From: an uncultured Rhodospirillales bacterium
Lineage (GTDB): Bacteria > Pseudomonadota > Alphaproteobacteria > Acetobacterales > Acetobacteraceae
DNA: 64,000 bases
Direction of reading: 5' to 3'
Assembly (NCBI GenBank): GCA_903844135.1
Contig: CAIMSN010000018.1
Span: forward strand, 1-64,000
In this document: positions 17,464 through 26,003 of the stretch, in pieces
How the letters are laid out: every line of letters starts with the position of its first letter
How positions within the stretch are numbered: the first letter of the stretch is position 1
Notes under the pieces: model-generated
The model's input: the letters and a program-made list of their open reading frames with translations, nothing else
Told to the model about the DNA's origin: nothing
Database searches by the model: none
Program-made: the position numbers and the translations under genes

Positions 17464-18240
17464 TCAGAGGACCGAGAGAACGCCGCCATCGACGTAGATG
17501 ACCTGGCCGTTGACGAAGTCCGAGGCGCTGGAGGCCAGGAACACGGCGGTGCCGCACAGCTCCTCGACCTTGCCCCAGCGTCCGGCCGGGGTGCGCTTGC
17601 ACAGCCAGGCATCGAACACCGGATCCTCGCGCAGCGGCCGGTTGAGCGCGGTCTCGAAATAGCCTGGACCGATCGCGTTGATCTGCAGGCCATGCCTGGC
17701 CCAGTCGGCGCACATGCCGCGCGTCAGCATCTTCACCGCGCCCTTCGAGGCGGTGTAGGGCGCGATGGTCGGACGCGCGGCCTCGCTCTGCAGGCTGGCG
17801 ATGTTGATGATCTTGCCGCGCCGGCGCGGGATCATCCGCCTGGCCACGGCCTGGCCGACGAAGAACACGCTGTCGAGATTGGCGCGCATCACCTCGCGCC
17901 AGGTCTCGACCGGAAAATCCTCGAGCGGCGTGCGCCGCTGGATGCCGGCATTGTTGACCAGGATGTCGATCGGGCCGACCTCGCGCTCGATCCGCGCGAC
18001 GCCGGCCTCGACCGCGTCCGGATCGGTGACATCGAACAGGCCGAGCCCCTCGGCGGGGTCCACCGCCCGGTCGCCGATCCCGGCCGCGGCCTCGGCGACC
18101 CGCGCGGCGCCGCGCCCGTTCAGCACCACCCGCGCACCCGCCTCGGCCAGGCCGCGCGCCAGAGCGAGCCCGATCCCCTGGCTCGACCCGGTCACCAGCG
18201 CCAGGCGGCCGTCGAGGTCGAACGCCTTGAGTCCGGTCAT
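17464..18240 (-). CDS. idnO: Gluconate 5-dehydrogenase (5-keto-D-gluconate reductase)
   Basis: 258-aa SDR. It reads LALVTGSSQGIGLALARGLA at the nucleotide-binding site, NNAGIQRRTPLEDFP, catalytic Ser in NIASLQSEAARP, catalytic YTASK, and GPGYFETALNRPL. The NNAGIQRR and SLQSE segments are characteristic of IdnO/Gno enzymes that interconvert 5-ketogluconate and D-gluconate with NADPH. It is divergent from idnD, sharing a 149-bp promoter region with a GntR-type operator, and cotranscribed with the 2-hydroxyacid dehydrogenase. Confidence 0.88.
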   Translation of the reverse strand: MTGLKAFDLDGRLALVTGSSQGIGLALARGLAEAGARVVLNGRGAARVAEAAAGIGDRAVDPAEGLGLFDVTDPDAVEAGVARIEREVGPIDILVNNAGIQRRTPLEDFPVETWREVMRANLDSVFFVGQAVARRMIPRRRGKIINIASLQSEAARPTIAPYTASKGAVKMLTRGMCADWARHGLQINAIGPGYFETALNRPLREDPVFDAWLCKRTPAGRWGKVEELCGTAVFLASSASDFVNGQVIYVDGGVLSVL

Positions 18241-18319
18241 GGATCTTCCTTATCCGCCCTGCCCCCGAGGCGGATCGCCACAAATGGGCTTCCGTCGGAC
18301 GACAGGAGATGGCATAGCG

Positions 18320-18335
18320 ATGTGAACGGTCACAT
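18320..18335. promoter_or_regulatory. GntR/IdnR-like LacI-family operator between idnO and idnD
   Basis: ATGTGA-ACGG-TCACAT: 6-bp perfect arms around a 4-bp centre. The E. coli GntR/IdnR consensus is ATGTTA-N4-TAACAT, so the architecture is identical with one changed base per arm. It lies 80 bp upstream of idnO and 55 bp upstream of idnD, and a GntR-type LacI regulator is encoded at 24153-25214. Its binding here is an inference. Confidence 0.65.
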
Positions 18336-18389
18336 TGCAAGAGCCGGCGACGCAAGCCGGCCCGAAACGATGACCACGGGGAGAGGTCC

Positions 18390-19430
18390 ATGCTGGCAGC
18401 CGTGCTGCATGGCGCGCACGATTTGCGCGTCGAACACAAGGACGATCGCGGCCTGGCGGCTGGAGAGGCGCGTGTGCGCGTCGCCGCCGGCGGCATCTGC
18501 GGGTCGGACCTGTCCTATTTCAACAAAGGCGGCGTCGGCGACTTCAGGGTGCGCGAACCGCTGACCCTGGGCCACGAGGTGTCGGGCACGGTGGTGGAGC
18601 TGGCGCCCGATGCGTCCGGGCCGCCGGTCGGCACCCGCGTCGCGGTCAATCCGAGCCGGCCCTGTCTGCGCTGCCGCTATTGCCGCGCGGGACGGGGCAA
18701 TCTCTGCAGCGCGATGCGCTTCCTGGGCAGCGCCGCGCCGATGCCGCACGTGCAAGGCGGGTTCAGCGAATGTCTGGTGGTGCGCGCCGACCAGTGCGTG
18801 CCGGTGCCGGACGCTCTCTCGTTCCGGCTGGCGGCCTGCGCCGAGCCGCTCGCGGTCGCGCTGCATGCGGTGGCGCGCGCCGGGAGCCTGGTCGGGCGGC
18901 AGGTGCTGATCGCCGGCGCCGGGCCGATCGGGCTGCTCTGCCTGGCCGCGGCGCGGCATGCCGGCGCGGCCGGGGTCGCGATCGTCGATCTCTGCGAACC
19001 GCCGCTGGAGATCGCCCGCCGCATGGGGGCATCGGACGCGCGCGACGTGAGCGGCGACCCGGAGACGCTCGACCGGCTGGCGGCGGAGCGTGGCGGGTTC
19101 GATGTCGCCATCGAGGCGACCGGTGCAGCGTCATCGGTGGCGCGCATGCCGCATCTGGTGCGGCCGGGCGGCCGGATCGTGCAGCTCGGCATGCTGCCGC
19201 CGGGCGAGGTGCCGTTGCCGGTCAACCTGCTGATGGCGCGCGAGATCGACCTGATCGGCTCGTTCAGGTTCCACGAATCGTTCGACATCGCCGTGGCGGC
19301 GCTGGCCGCCGGCAGGATCGACGTCACGCCGATCCTGTCGGCCAGCTTCGCGCTGCAGGACGCCAACGCGGCGTTCCTGATGGCCGGCGACCGGCAGCGC
19401 GCGATCAAGGTCCATCTCGAAATCGGCTGA
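18390..19430 (+). CDS. idnD: L-idonate 5-dehydrogenase (zinc-dependent MDR)
   Basis: 346-aa medium-chain dehydrogenase. Catalytic-zinc residues are in GGICGSDLSYFNKGGVGDF (Cys about 37) and LGHEVSG (His-Glu about 62-63). The structural-zinc loop is PCLRCRYCRAGRGNLC. The NAD-binding segment is VLIAGAGPIGLLCLAAARHAGA. The GGVGDF/REPLTLGHE wording closely follows IdnD, which oxidises L-idonate to 5-keto-D-gluconate. With IdnO this yields D-gluconate. It leads the plus-strand operon with the CUT2 transporter 19 bp downstream. Confidence 0.88.
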   Translation: MLAAVLHGAHDLRVEHKDDRGLAAGEARVRVAAGGICGSDLSYFNKGGVGDFRVREPLTLGHEVSGTVVELAPDASGPPVGTRVAVNPSRPCLRCRYCRAGRGNLCSAMRFLGSAAPMPHVQGGFSECLVVRADQCVPVPDALSFRLAACAEPLAVALHAVARAGSLVGRQVLIAGAGPIGLLCLAAARHAGAAGVAIVDLCEPPLEIARRMGASDARDVSGDPETLDRLAAERGGFDVAIEATGAASSVARMPHLVRPGGRIVQLGMLPPGEVPLPVNLLMAREIDLIGSFRFHESFDIAVAALAAGRIDVTPILSASFALQDANAAFLMAGDRQRAIKVHLEIG

Positions 19431-19449
19431 CCACAGGCCCAAGGATGAC

Positions 19450-20982
19450 ATGATGGAGCAGCCGCTTCTGGAATTCGATCGGGTGACCAAGCGCTTCGGC
19501 GGCACGCTGGCGGTGGACGACGTGTCGCTGAGCGTCGGCGCCGGCGAGATCCTGGCGCTGCTGGGCGAGAACGGTGCCGGCAAGTCGACCCTGATCAAGA
19601 CCCTGGCGGGGATCCATCTTCCGGACTCGGGAGAGATACGCTTCCGCGGCGCACCGTACCATCATCTCGGTAAGCGCCGCTCCGGCACGCACCCGTCGGT
19701 GGCGTTCATCCATCAGGATCTCGGCCTGATCGACTGGATGACGGTCGCCGAGAACATCGCCCTCGGCGTCGGCTACAGGCGGCGGATGGGGCTGATCTCC
19801 TGGGGCCGGTCACGCCGCCAGGCGCTGGACGTGCTGCGGATCATGAGCGCCGATCTCGATCCCGATGCGCGGATCATGCATCTCTCGCGCACCGAGCGCT
19901 CGCTGGTGGCGATCGGGCGGGCGCTGGCGGCGAAGGCCGACATTCTGGTGCTGGACGAGCCCACCGCCAGCCTTCCGGCCGACGAGGTCGAGCGGCTGCT
20001 CTGCGTGCTGCGCGATCTGCGTCGCACCGGCATCGGCATGATCTACGTGTCGCACCGGCTCGACGAGGTGTTCCGGGTCGCGGACCAGGTGGCGGTGCTG
20101 CGCGACGGCCGCCTGGTGGGGCGCAAGCCGGTGGCGGACACCAATCCGGCCGACCTGGTGACGATGATCGTCGGCCGGCCGCCGGAGCAGGTGTTCCAGG
20201 CACCGGGCCGGGCGCTGGACCGGACCTGTCTGGTCCTGGACCGGCTGGTGGTCGGCGACAGCGGGCCGGTCAGCCTGACCCTGGCGCGCGGCGAGATGGT
20301 CGGGCTGGTCGGGCTGCGCGGCGCCGGCCAGGACGAGATCGGCCGGGCGCTGTTCGGGTGCCGCACGATCCGGTCCGGACAGGCGCTCCTGAACGGCGAG
20401 CCGTACCAGCCGGACCGGCCCGCCAGGGCGATGGCGCAGGGCGTCGGACTGGTGCCGGGCGATCGGGTCGGCGAGAGCCTGGGCATGCCGCTCAGCGTGC
20501 GCGAGAACATGTTCCTGAATCCTGGCGCCTGCGGCGACGCCCTGCTCGCCTTGCGCTCTCCGGCCCGGGAGCGCGCATCGTGCAGCGAGGCCGGCGCCAG
20601 GATGAGCCTGCGGCCGAACGATCCGGCCCGTCCGGTGGAGACGCTGTCCGGCGGCAACCAGCAGAAGGTGGTGCTGGCGCGCTGGCTCGGGCTGGCGAAG
20701 CACGTGCTGATCCTGGAAGAACCCACCGCCGGCGTCGATGTCGGCGCCAAGGCGGAAATCTATCGGCTGCTGCGCCAGGCGCTGGCGGACGGTCTGTCGA
20801 TCCTGGTGGTGGCGACGGATTTCGAGGAGGTCGCGTCGATCTGCCATCGGGCGCTGGTGTTCAGCCAGGGCAGAGTGACGGCGGAGATCGGCCGCGAGGA
20901 TCTGTCGGTAGGGAGCCTGCTGCAGGCCGCCTCCGCCGGCGGCGCGCCGGCCGAGACCACAAACGAAAGAGTGCCGGCATGA
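19450..20982 (+). CDS. Sugar ABC transporter ATP-binding protein (CUT2, second system)
   Basis: 510 aa, two ABC domains. Domain 1: Walker A GENGAGKSTLIKTLAGI, a divergent signature (HLSRTERSLVAIGRALA) and Walker B ILVLDEPTASL. Domain 2: degenerate Walker A GLRGAGQDEIG, signature LSGGNQQKVVLARW and Walker B LILEEPTAGVD. Signature divergence in domain 1 is seen in part of the CUT2 class. Start is ATG at 19450 or 19453, with AAGGA 8 nt upstream. The stop overlaps the permease start (ATGA). Probable substrate from context: a hexonate, ketogluconate or related sugar. Confidence 0.94.
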   Translation: MMEQPLLEFDRVTKRFGGTLAVDDVSLSVGAGEILALLGENGAGKSTLIKTLAGIHLPDSGEIRFRGAPYHHLGKRRSGTHPSVAFIHQDLGLIDWMTVAENIALGVGYRRRMGLISWGRSRRQALDVLRIMSADLDPDARIMHLSRTERSLVAIGRALAAKADILVLDEPTASLPADEVERLLCVLRDLRRTGIGMIYVSHRLDEVFRVADQVAVLRDGRLVGRKPVADTNPADLVTMIVGRPPEQVFQAPGRALDRTCLVLDRLVVGDSGPVSLTLARGEMVGLVGLRGAGQDEIGRALFGCRTIRSGQALLNGEPYQPDRPARAMAQGVGLVPGDRVGESLGMPLSVRENMFLNPGACGDALLALRSPARERASCSEAGARMSLRPNDPARPVETLSGGNQQKVVLARWLGLAKHVLILEEPTAGVDVGAKAEIYRLLRQALADGLSILVVATDFEEVASICHRALVFSQGRVTAEIGREDLSVGSLLQAASAGGAPAETTNERVPA

Positions 20983-22040
20983 CCTCGCTGAAATCCACCG
21001 CGCTGGAGCCCGCGCCGGGCAGCCTCGCCGGCCTGCCGCTCGGGCGCAAGATCGCCGGGCTGCTGCCGGTCTATGGGCTGGTGGTGCTGACGGTGCTGCT
21101 GGCTTTGCTGTTCTCGCTGATCCTGCCGGACACGTTCCCGACCTGGCTCAATGTCCGCTCGATGCTGAGCGACAAGGCGGTGGTGGCGATGCTGTCGCTG
21201 GCCGCCACCGTGCCGATGATGACCGGCAAGATCGACCTCACCGTCGGCTACGGGGTGGTGCTGTGGCACATCCTGGCGATCTCGCTGCAGATCGCCGGCG
21301 TGCCGTGGCCGATCGCGGTGCTGATGGTGCTGGCGATGGGGCTGGTGTTCGGCCTGCTGAACGGGCTGCTGGTCGAGGTGGCGCAGATCGACAGCTTCAT
21401 CGCCACGCTGGGCACCGGCACCGTGACCTATGCGGTGGCGCTGTGGTGGACCGGCGGACGGCAGGTGATCGGCCATCTGCCGGCGTCGTTCTTCGCGCTC
21501 GACATCGCCAGCATCGGCGGCATCCCGGTTCCGGCGTTCTACGTGCTGGGGCTGGCGACGCTGCTGTGGGTGGTGTCCACCTACACGCCGCTGGGACGCT
21601 ATCTGTATGCGATCGGCGCCAATCCGCGCGCCGCCGAACTCAACGGCATCGCCACCCGTCGCATGGTGATGCTGGCGTTCATGACGTCGGGCCTGATCAC
21701 CGCCTTCGCCGGCGTGATCCTGGCGGCGCGGCTGCGGGTCGGTCAGGCCAGCGTCGGGCTGGAGTTCCTGCTGCCGGCGCTGGTCGGCGCCTTCCTGGGT
21801 TCGACCACGATCAATCCAGGACGGGTGAATATCTGGGGCACCGTGGTGGGCGTGGTGATCCTGGCGATCGGCATTTCCGGCATCGAGCAGCTCGGCGGGG
21901 CGTTCTGGGTCGAGCCCGCCTTCAACGGCGCCACCCTGCTGATCGCGATCGGCCTGGCCGGCTGGACCGGACGACGCCGGGTGATGGCGCGGGCGCGGCC
22001 GTCGGCGATGCCGCCGCACCCCGGAACCACCGGACAATGA
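20979..22040 (+). CDS. Sugar ABC transporter permease (CUT2, second system)
   Basis: 353 aa from MTSLKSTALEPAPGSLAGL, the start fixed by ATGA overlap with the ATPase stop. About ten hydrophobic segments. It carries TGKIDLTVGYGVVLWHILA in the place of the usual GGIDLSVG motif, IGANPRAAELNGIATRR and LGSTTINPGRVNIWGTVVG. The Cys-free, Gly/Ala-rich helices match RbsC-type permeases. It forms the membrane channel with the flanking ATPase and periplasmic protein. Confidence 0.93.
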   Translation: MTSLKSTALEPAPGSLAGLPLGRKIAGLLPVYGLVVLTVLLALLFSLILPDTFPTWLNVRSMLSDKAVVAMLSLAATVPMMTGKIDLTVGYGVVLWHILAISLQIAGVPWPIAVLMVLAMGLVFGLLNGLLVEVAQIDSFIATLGTGTVTYAVALWWTGGRQVIGHLPASFFALDIASIGGIPVPAFYVLGLATLLWVVSTYTPLGRYLYAIGANPRAAELNGIATRRMVMLAFMTSGLITAFAGVILAARLRVGQASVGLEFLLPALVGAFLGSTTINPGRVNIWGTVVGVVILAIGISGIEQLGGAFWVEPAFNGATLLIAIGLAGWTGRRRVMARARPSAMPPHPGTTGQ

Positions 22041-22080
22041 CGGGCACCGCGCAAAGCGGGCCGCAACGGGAGAGAGACGC

Positions 22081-23205
22081 ATGACACGACACGCGCTGAT
22101 GGCCGGAACCATCCTGGCATTGATCGGGGCATCGGCCGGGGCCTCGATCGGCCCGACCCGGGCCGCGGCGGCCGACGACACGGTCGCGCGCGCCCGGGCG
22201 GTGGTCGCGGCGGCGACCAAGCCCTCCTCGACCTGGGACGGCCCGACCACCGGTCCGAAGGCGGTGCCGGGGAAGGTGGTGATCTATGTCGCGGCCGACC
22301 TGCGCAACGGCGGAATCCAGGAGAATTCGGACGGGGTCAAGGAAGCCGGCAAGGCGATCGGCTGGGACGTGCGCGTGCTCGACGGTCAGGGCAGCGTGTC
22401 CGGCATCCATTCCGCCTTCAGCCAGGCGATGGCGCTGAAGCCCGCCGGGATCATCGTCGGCGGCTACGACGTGGTGCAGAACGCCGCCGACATCGCCGGC
22501 GCGGTCTCGGCCGGCATCACCGTGGTGTCCTGGCATGGCGGACCGAAGCCCGGACCGATGCCGGAGCAGAAGGTGATCGCCAATATCGGCAGCGACAGCG
22601 CCCAGGTCGCCAAGGTGGCGGCCGACTACGCGATCGCGCAGAGCGACGGCAAGGCCGGCGTGATCATCTTCACCGACAGCGCCTACGCGATCGCCCTGTC
22701 GAAGGCGCAGATGATGCGCGACGAGATCAAGACCTGCGCCGGCTGCACGGTGCTGTCGTTCGAGGACACGCCGCTGGCCGACACCTCGACGCGCATGTCG
22801 CAGGAGACCACGGCGCTGCTGCAGCGCTACGGCACCAAATGGACCTACACGCTGGCGATCAACGACCTGTATTTCGATTTCATCGGTCCGCCGCTGATCT
22901 CCGCCGGCCGGGATCCGAAGGGCCCGCCGGTGAACATCAGCGCCGGCGACGGCAGCAACTCCGCCTACGAGCGGATCCGCAACGGCCAGTTCCAGGCCGC
23001 GACCGTGCCGGAACCGCTGCTGCTGCAGGGTTGGCAGGTGATCGACGAGCTCAATCGCGGCTTCGCCGGACAGAAGCCGTCCGGCTACGTGGCGCCGGTG
23101 CATCTCGTCACCGCGGACAATGTCGACCTCGATGGCGGCAAGAAGGACATCTATGATCCCGACAACCATTATCGCGACGCCTACCGGACGCTCTGGGGAC
23201 GCTGA
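22081..23205 (+). CDS. Periplasmic substrate-binding protein of the second CUT2 system
   Basis: 374 aa. Signal peptide MTRHALMAGTILALIGASAG with cleavage near AAAAD at about 33-36. The mature protein has the type I binding-protein fold: VVIYVAADLRNGGIQENSDG, LKPAGIIVGGYD, GITVVSWHGGPKPGP, KAGVIIFTDSAYAIA and PVNISAGDGSN. It is longer than RbsB (about 300) because of an N-terminal extension and a C-terminal segment rich in Asp and Lys. SD GGGAGAGAG precedes the ATG. Situated between the permease and the gluconolactonase-like gene. Confidence 0.9.
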   Translation: MTRHALMAGTILALIGASAGASIGPTRAAAADDTVARARAVVAAATKPSSTWDGPTTGPKAVPGKVVIYVAADLRNGGIQENSDGVKEAGKAIGWDVRVLDGQGSVSGIHSAFSQAMALKPAGIIVGGYDVVQNAADIAGAVSAGITVVSWHGGPKPGPMPEQKVIANIGSDSAQVAKVAADYAIAQSDGKAGVIIFTDSAYAIALSKAQMMRDEIKTCAGCTVLSFEDTPLADTSTRMSQETTALLQRYGTKWTYTLAINDLYFDFIGPPLISAGRDPKGPPVNISAGDGSNSAYERIRNGQFQAATVPEPLLLQGWQVIDELNRGFAGQKPSGYVAPVHLVTADNVDLDGGKKDIYDPDNHYRDAYRTLWGR

Positions 23206-23208
23206 TCG

Positions 23209-24156
23209 ATGAGCAGCTTCGAGATCCTCGATCGGCGCTTCAAGAGCTACGTGCTGTTCAATGCCGGGCTGGAGCGGATCGCCGACGGGTGTCGCTGGAC
23301 CGAGGGGCCGGTCTGGTTCGGCGATGCGGATTGCCTGCTGTTCAGCGACATTCCCAACAACCGCATTCTGCGCTGGATCGAGGGCGTCGGCGTCTCGGTC
23401 TATCGCCAGCCGAGCCACTACGCCAATGGCGGCACCCGCGATCGCGAGGGACGGCTGATCTCCTGCCTGCACGGCGCACGATCGGTGGTGCGCACCGAGC
23501 ATGACGGACGCATCACCACCCTGGTGGACCGCATCGGCGGCAAGCGGCTGAACTCGCCGAACGACGTGGTGGTGAAGTCGGACGGCTCGATCTGGTTCAC
23601 CGATCCGCATTACGGCATCGCGATGGATTACGAGGGTGGCCGCGCCGAGGAGGAGCTGCCGTGCCGCGTCTATCGTCTCGATCCGGGCGGCCGGATCGAC
23701 GTGGTCAGCGACGCGTTCGCCTGTCCGAACGGGCTCTGCTTCTCGCCCGACGAGACCCGGCTCTACATCGCCGAGACCGGGCGCCTGGGCGACGATTCCG
23801 TCGAGCGCCAGATCAGCGTGTTCGACGTGCTGGACGCCGACAGCGGCCGTCTCGGCGCGGGACGGCCGTTCTATGCGCCCTCGGTCGGTGCCGCGGACGG
23901 TTTCCGCTGCGACGAGGACGGCAATGTCTGGACCAGCGCCGGCGACGGCGTGCATTGCGTGAGCCCGGAGGGCGAGCTGCTCGGCAGGATCAGGATTCCG
24001 CAGACCGTGTCCAACGTCGCGTTCGGCGGCCGGCATCGCAGCCGGCTGTTCATCTGCGCCAGCCACGAGGTCTACGCGATCTACCTGAACCGGCGCGGCG
24101 CGCCTGACGGCGTAAACCGGCGCGGCGCGCCTGACGGCGCGACCCGGGCGCCTTGA
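23209..24156 (+). CDS. SMP-30/gluconolactonase/LRE-family lactonase
   Basis: 315-aa six-bladed beta-propeller enzyme. Visible: CRWTEGPVWFGDADCLLFSD with a metal-ligand Glu in TEGP, RLNSPNDVVVKSDGSIWFTD with the Asn/Asp metal ligands, PNGLCFSPDETRLYIAETG and GAADGFRCDEDGNVWTSAGDG with a metal-ligand Asp. These proteins hydrolyse aldonolactones such as glucono- or idono-lactone. In this locus the product aldonate would feed IdnD/IdnO. The C-terminus is extended by a 27-bp tandem duplication (24088-24139). Its last codons overlap the TTG start of the next gene. Confidence 0.9.
   Translation: MSSFEILDRRFKSYVLFNAGLERIADGCRWTEGPVWFGDADCLLFSDIPNNRILRWIEGVGVSVYRQPSHYANGGTRDREGRLISCLHGARSVVRTEHDGRITTLVDRIGGKRLNSPNDVVVKSDGSIWFTDPHYGIAMDYEGGRAEEELPCRVYRLDPGGRIDVVSDAFACPNGLCFSPDETRLYIAETGRLGDDSVERQISVFDVLDADSGRLGAGRPFYAPSVGAADGFRCDEDGNVWTSAGDGVHCVSPEGELLGRIRIPQTVSNVAFGGRHRSRLFICASHEVYAIYLNRRGAPDGVNRRGAPDGATRAP
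24088..24139 (+). repeat. 27-bp-period tandem duplication at the lactonase C-terminus
   Basis: A 25-bp unit starting AACCGGCGCGGCGCGCC occurs at 24088-24112 and again at 24115-24139, encoding NRRGAPDG(V) twice. It lies after the last recognisable propeller strand, so it probably does not disturb folding. Confidence 0.85.
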
Positions 24157-25214
24157 GCCGGCCCGGTCGAGAGCCGACGCTGCGCGACGTCTCGCTGCGC
24201 GCGGGCGTCTCGCGCATGACCGTCACGCGGGTGTTCATCCGGCCGGACCAGGTGCTGCCGGAGACGCGCGCCAGGGTGCAGCAGGCGGTGGCCGAGCTCG
24301 GCTACGTGCCGGACCGCGCCGCCGGCAGCCTGGCGACGCGTCGCAGCGGCTTCGTCGGGCTGGTGCTGCCGACCCTGGTGAACGGCAACTTCGCCGCCCT
24401 CGCCGAGGGGCTGACGGAATCGCTGCGTCCGTCGGGCTACGACCTGCTGATCGGCTATACCGGCTACAGCATGCAGGAGGAGGAGCGTCAGGTCCGCACC
24501 CTGCTGTCGCGTCGCCCGGAGGCGGTGGTGCTGGCGGCGTCGGCGCATCGTGAATCGGTCGGCCGCCAGTTGGCGCGATCCGGCATCCCGGTGGTCGAGG
24601 TCGCGGATCTTCCGGAGCAGCCGCTCGGCCACATGATCGGTTTCTCCAACCACGCGGTCGGGGTGCGGGCGGCGGAGTTCCTGATCGGGCTCGGCCATAC
24701 CCGGATCGCGGCGCTGGGACCGGCGCGCTGCGCCGACCGGCGCGACCTGCGCGGCGAGGCCAGGCTGGCCGGGTTCTCGCACGCCCTGGCCAGGGCCGGC
24801 CTGCCGACCGGGCTGGTACGCGGCGACGGCGCGATCCCGCTCTCGTTCGGCGAGGGCGCGCGCCTCATGGGCCGGCTGCTCGACGAGGCGCCCGACCTCC
24901 AGGCGGTGTTCGCGGTGTCGGACCTGGCCGCGGTCGGCGCGCTGATGGAGTGCCGCCGGCGCGGCATCGACCTGCCAGGCCAGCTCTCCCTGCTGGGCTT
25001 CGGCAATTTCGAGATCGGGCAGCAGACCGTGCCGAGCCTGAGCACCATCGCCGTCGATTTCGACGCACTCGGCCGCCGGGCGGGAAGGCTGATCGCCGCG
25101 CTGCTGCGGCCGCGGGACGCGGGCCCGCCGAGCCCGTCCCCGTCGCCGTCCATGGCGGTGGATGTCGGATTCACCGTGATCGCGAGACAGAGCACAGCAG
25201 GAGTTGCATCATGA
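24153..25214 (+). CDS. LacI-family regulator, GntR/IdnR subgroup
   Basis: 353 aa, TTG start at 24153 overlapping the previous stop by 4 nt. The helix-turn-helix [20 protein letters not shown] and hinge [16 protein letters not shown] are followed by a periplasmic-binding-like effector domain with [20 protein letters not shown] and [15 protein letters not shown]. These segments are characteristic of the gluconate/idonate repressors GntR and IdnR. Effector is likely gluconate, 5-ketogluconate or idonate. The probable operator is the 16-bp dyad at 18320-18335 in the idnO-idnD promoter. It sits at the distal part of the plus-strand operon. Confidence 0.9.
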   Translation: MSRPGREPTLRDVSLRAGVSRMTVTRVFIRPDQVLPETRARVQQAVAELGYVPDRAAGSLATRRSGFVGLVLPTLVNGNFAALAEGLTESLRPSGYDLLIGYTGYSMQEEERQVRTLLSRRPEAVVLAASAHRESVGRQLARSGIPVVEVADLPEQPLGHMIGFSNHAVGVRAAEFLIGLGHTRIAALGPARCADRRDLRGEARLAGFSHALARAGLPTGLVRGDGAIPLSFGEGARLMGRLLDEAPDLQAVFAVSDLAAVGALMECRRRGIDLPGQLSLLGFGNFEIGQQTVPSLSTIAVDFDALGRRAGRLIAALLRPRDAGPPSPSPSPSMAVDVGFTVIARQSTAGVAS

Positions 25215-25972
25215 CCGAAGCCCGCACGCGGATCGCGCTGGTCACCGGCGCCGGCAGCGGAATCGGCCGCGCCGCGACCCTGGCGCTGCTGGCCGACGGC
25301 TGGAGCGTGGCGCTGGCCGGACGGCACCCGGACACGCTGGCGGAGACGGTGGCGCTGGCCGGCGGGAACGCCGCGCGCACGCTACTCGCCCGCACCGACG
25401 TGACCGATCCCGGCTCGGTGGACGCGCTGTTCGCGGCGATCCGCGACCGTTTCGGACGGCTCGACCTGCTGTTCAACAATGCCGGCACCAACGTCAGCGG
25501 CGTGACGCTGGAGGATCTCGGCTTCGACGACTGGAACCGGGTGGTTTCGGTCAATCTGACCGGCATGTTCCTGTGCGCGCAGGGCGCGTTCCGGATGATG
25601 CGGGCGCAGTCGCCGCGCGGCGGACGCATCATCAACAACGGCTCGATCTCGGCGCATGCGCCGCGGCCGGATTCGATCGCCTACACCGTGACCAAGCATG
25701 GCGTCACCGGCATGACCAAGACGCTGTCGCTCGACGGGCGCGCCTTCGACATCGCCTGCGGCCAGATCGATATCGGCAATGCCGCCACCGCGATCTCGTC
25801 GGCGATGCAGACCGGCGCCAAGCAGGCGGCGGGCCATCTGGCGGTCGAGCCGATGATGGACATCGCCGATGTCGGCCGCAGCATCGTCTTCATGGCCTCC
25901 CTGCCGCTCGACACCAACGTCCCGTTCATGACGGTGATGGCGAACAAGATGCCGTTCCTGGGACGCGGCTGA
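25211..25972 (+). CDS. SDR-family oxidoreductase
   Basis: 253 aa from [19 protein letters not shown]; the ATG overlaps the regulator stop by 4 nt, which fixes the start although the frame is open upstream. It has [15 protein letters not shown], catalytic Ser in [14 protein letters not shown], catalytic YTVTK, and the unusual ending [19 protein letters not shown] in place of the usual VDGG tail. That ending occurs in a group of SDRs annotated with sugar-acid loci. Probably reduces or oxidises an intermediate of the idonate/ketogluconate pathway; exact substrate unknown. Confidence 0.87.
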   Translation: MTEARTRIALVTGAGSGIGRAATLALLADGWSVALAGRHPDTLAETVALAGGNAARTLLARTDVTDPGSVDALFAAIRDRFGRLDLLFNNAGTNVSGVTLEDLGFDDWNRVVSVNLTGMFLCAQGAFRMMRAQSPRGGRIINNGSISAHAPRPDSIAYTVTKHGVTGMTKTLSLDGRAFDIACGQIDIGNAATAISSAMQTGAKQAAGHLAVEPMMDIADVGRSIVFMASLPLDTNVPFMTVMANKMPFLGRG

Positions 25973-26003
25973 GCCGCCGACGCGGCCGCCGGCACGATAC
26001 GGG

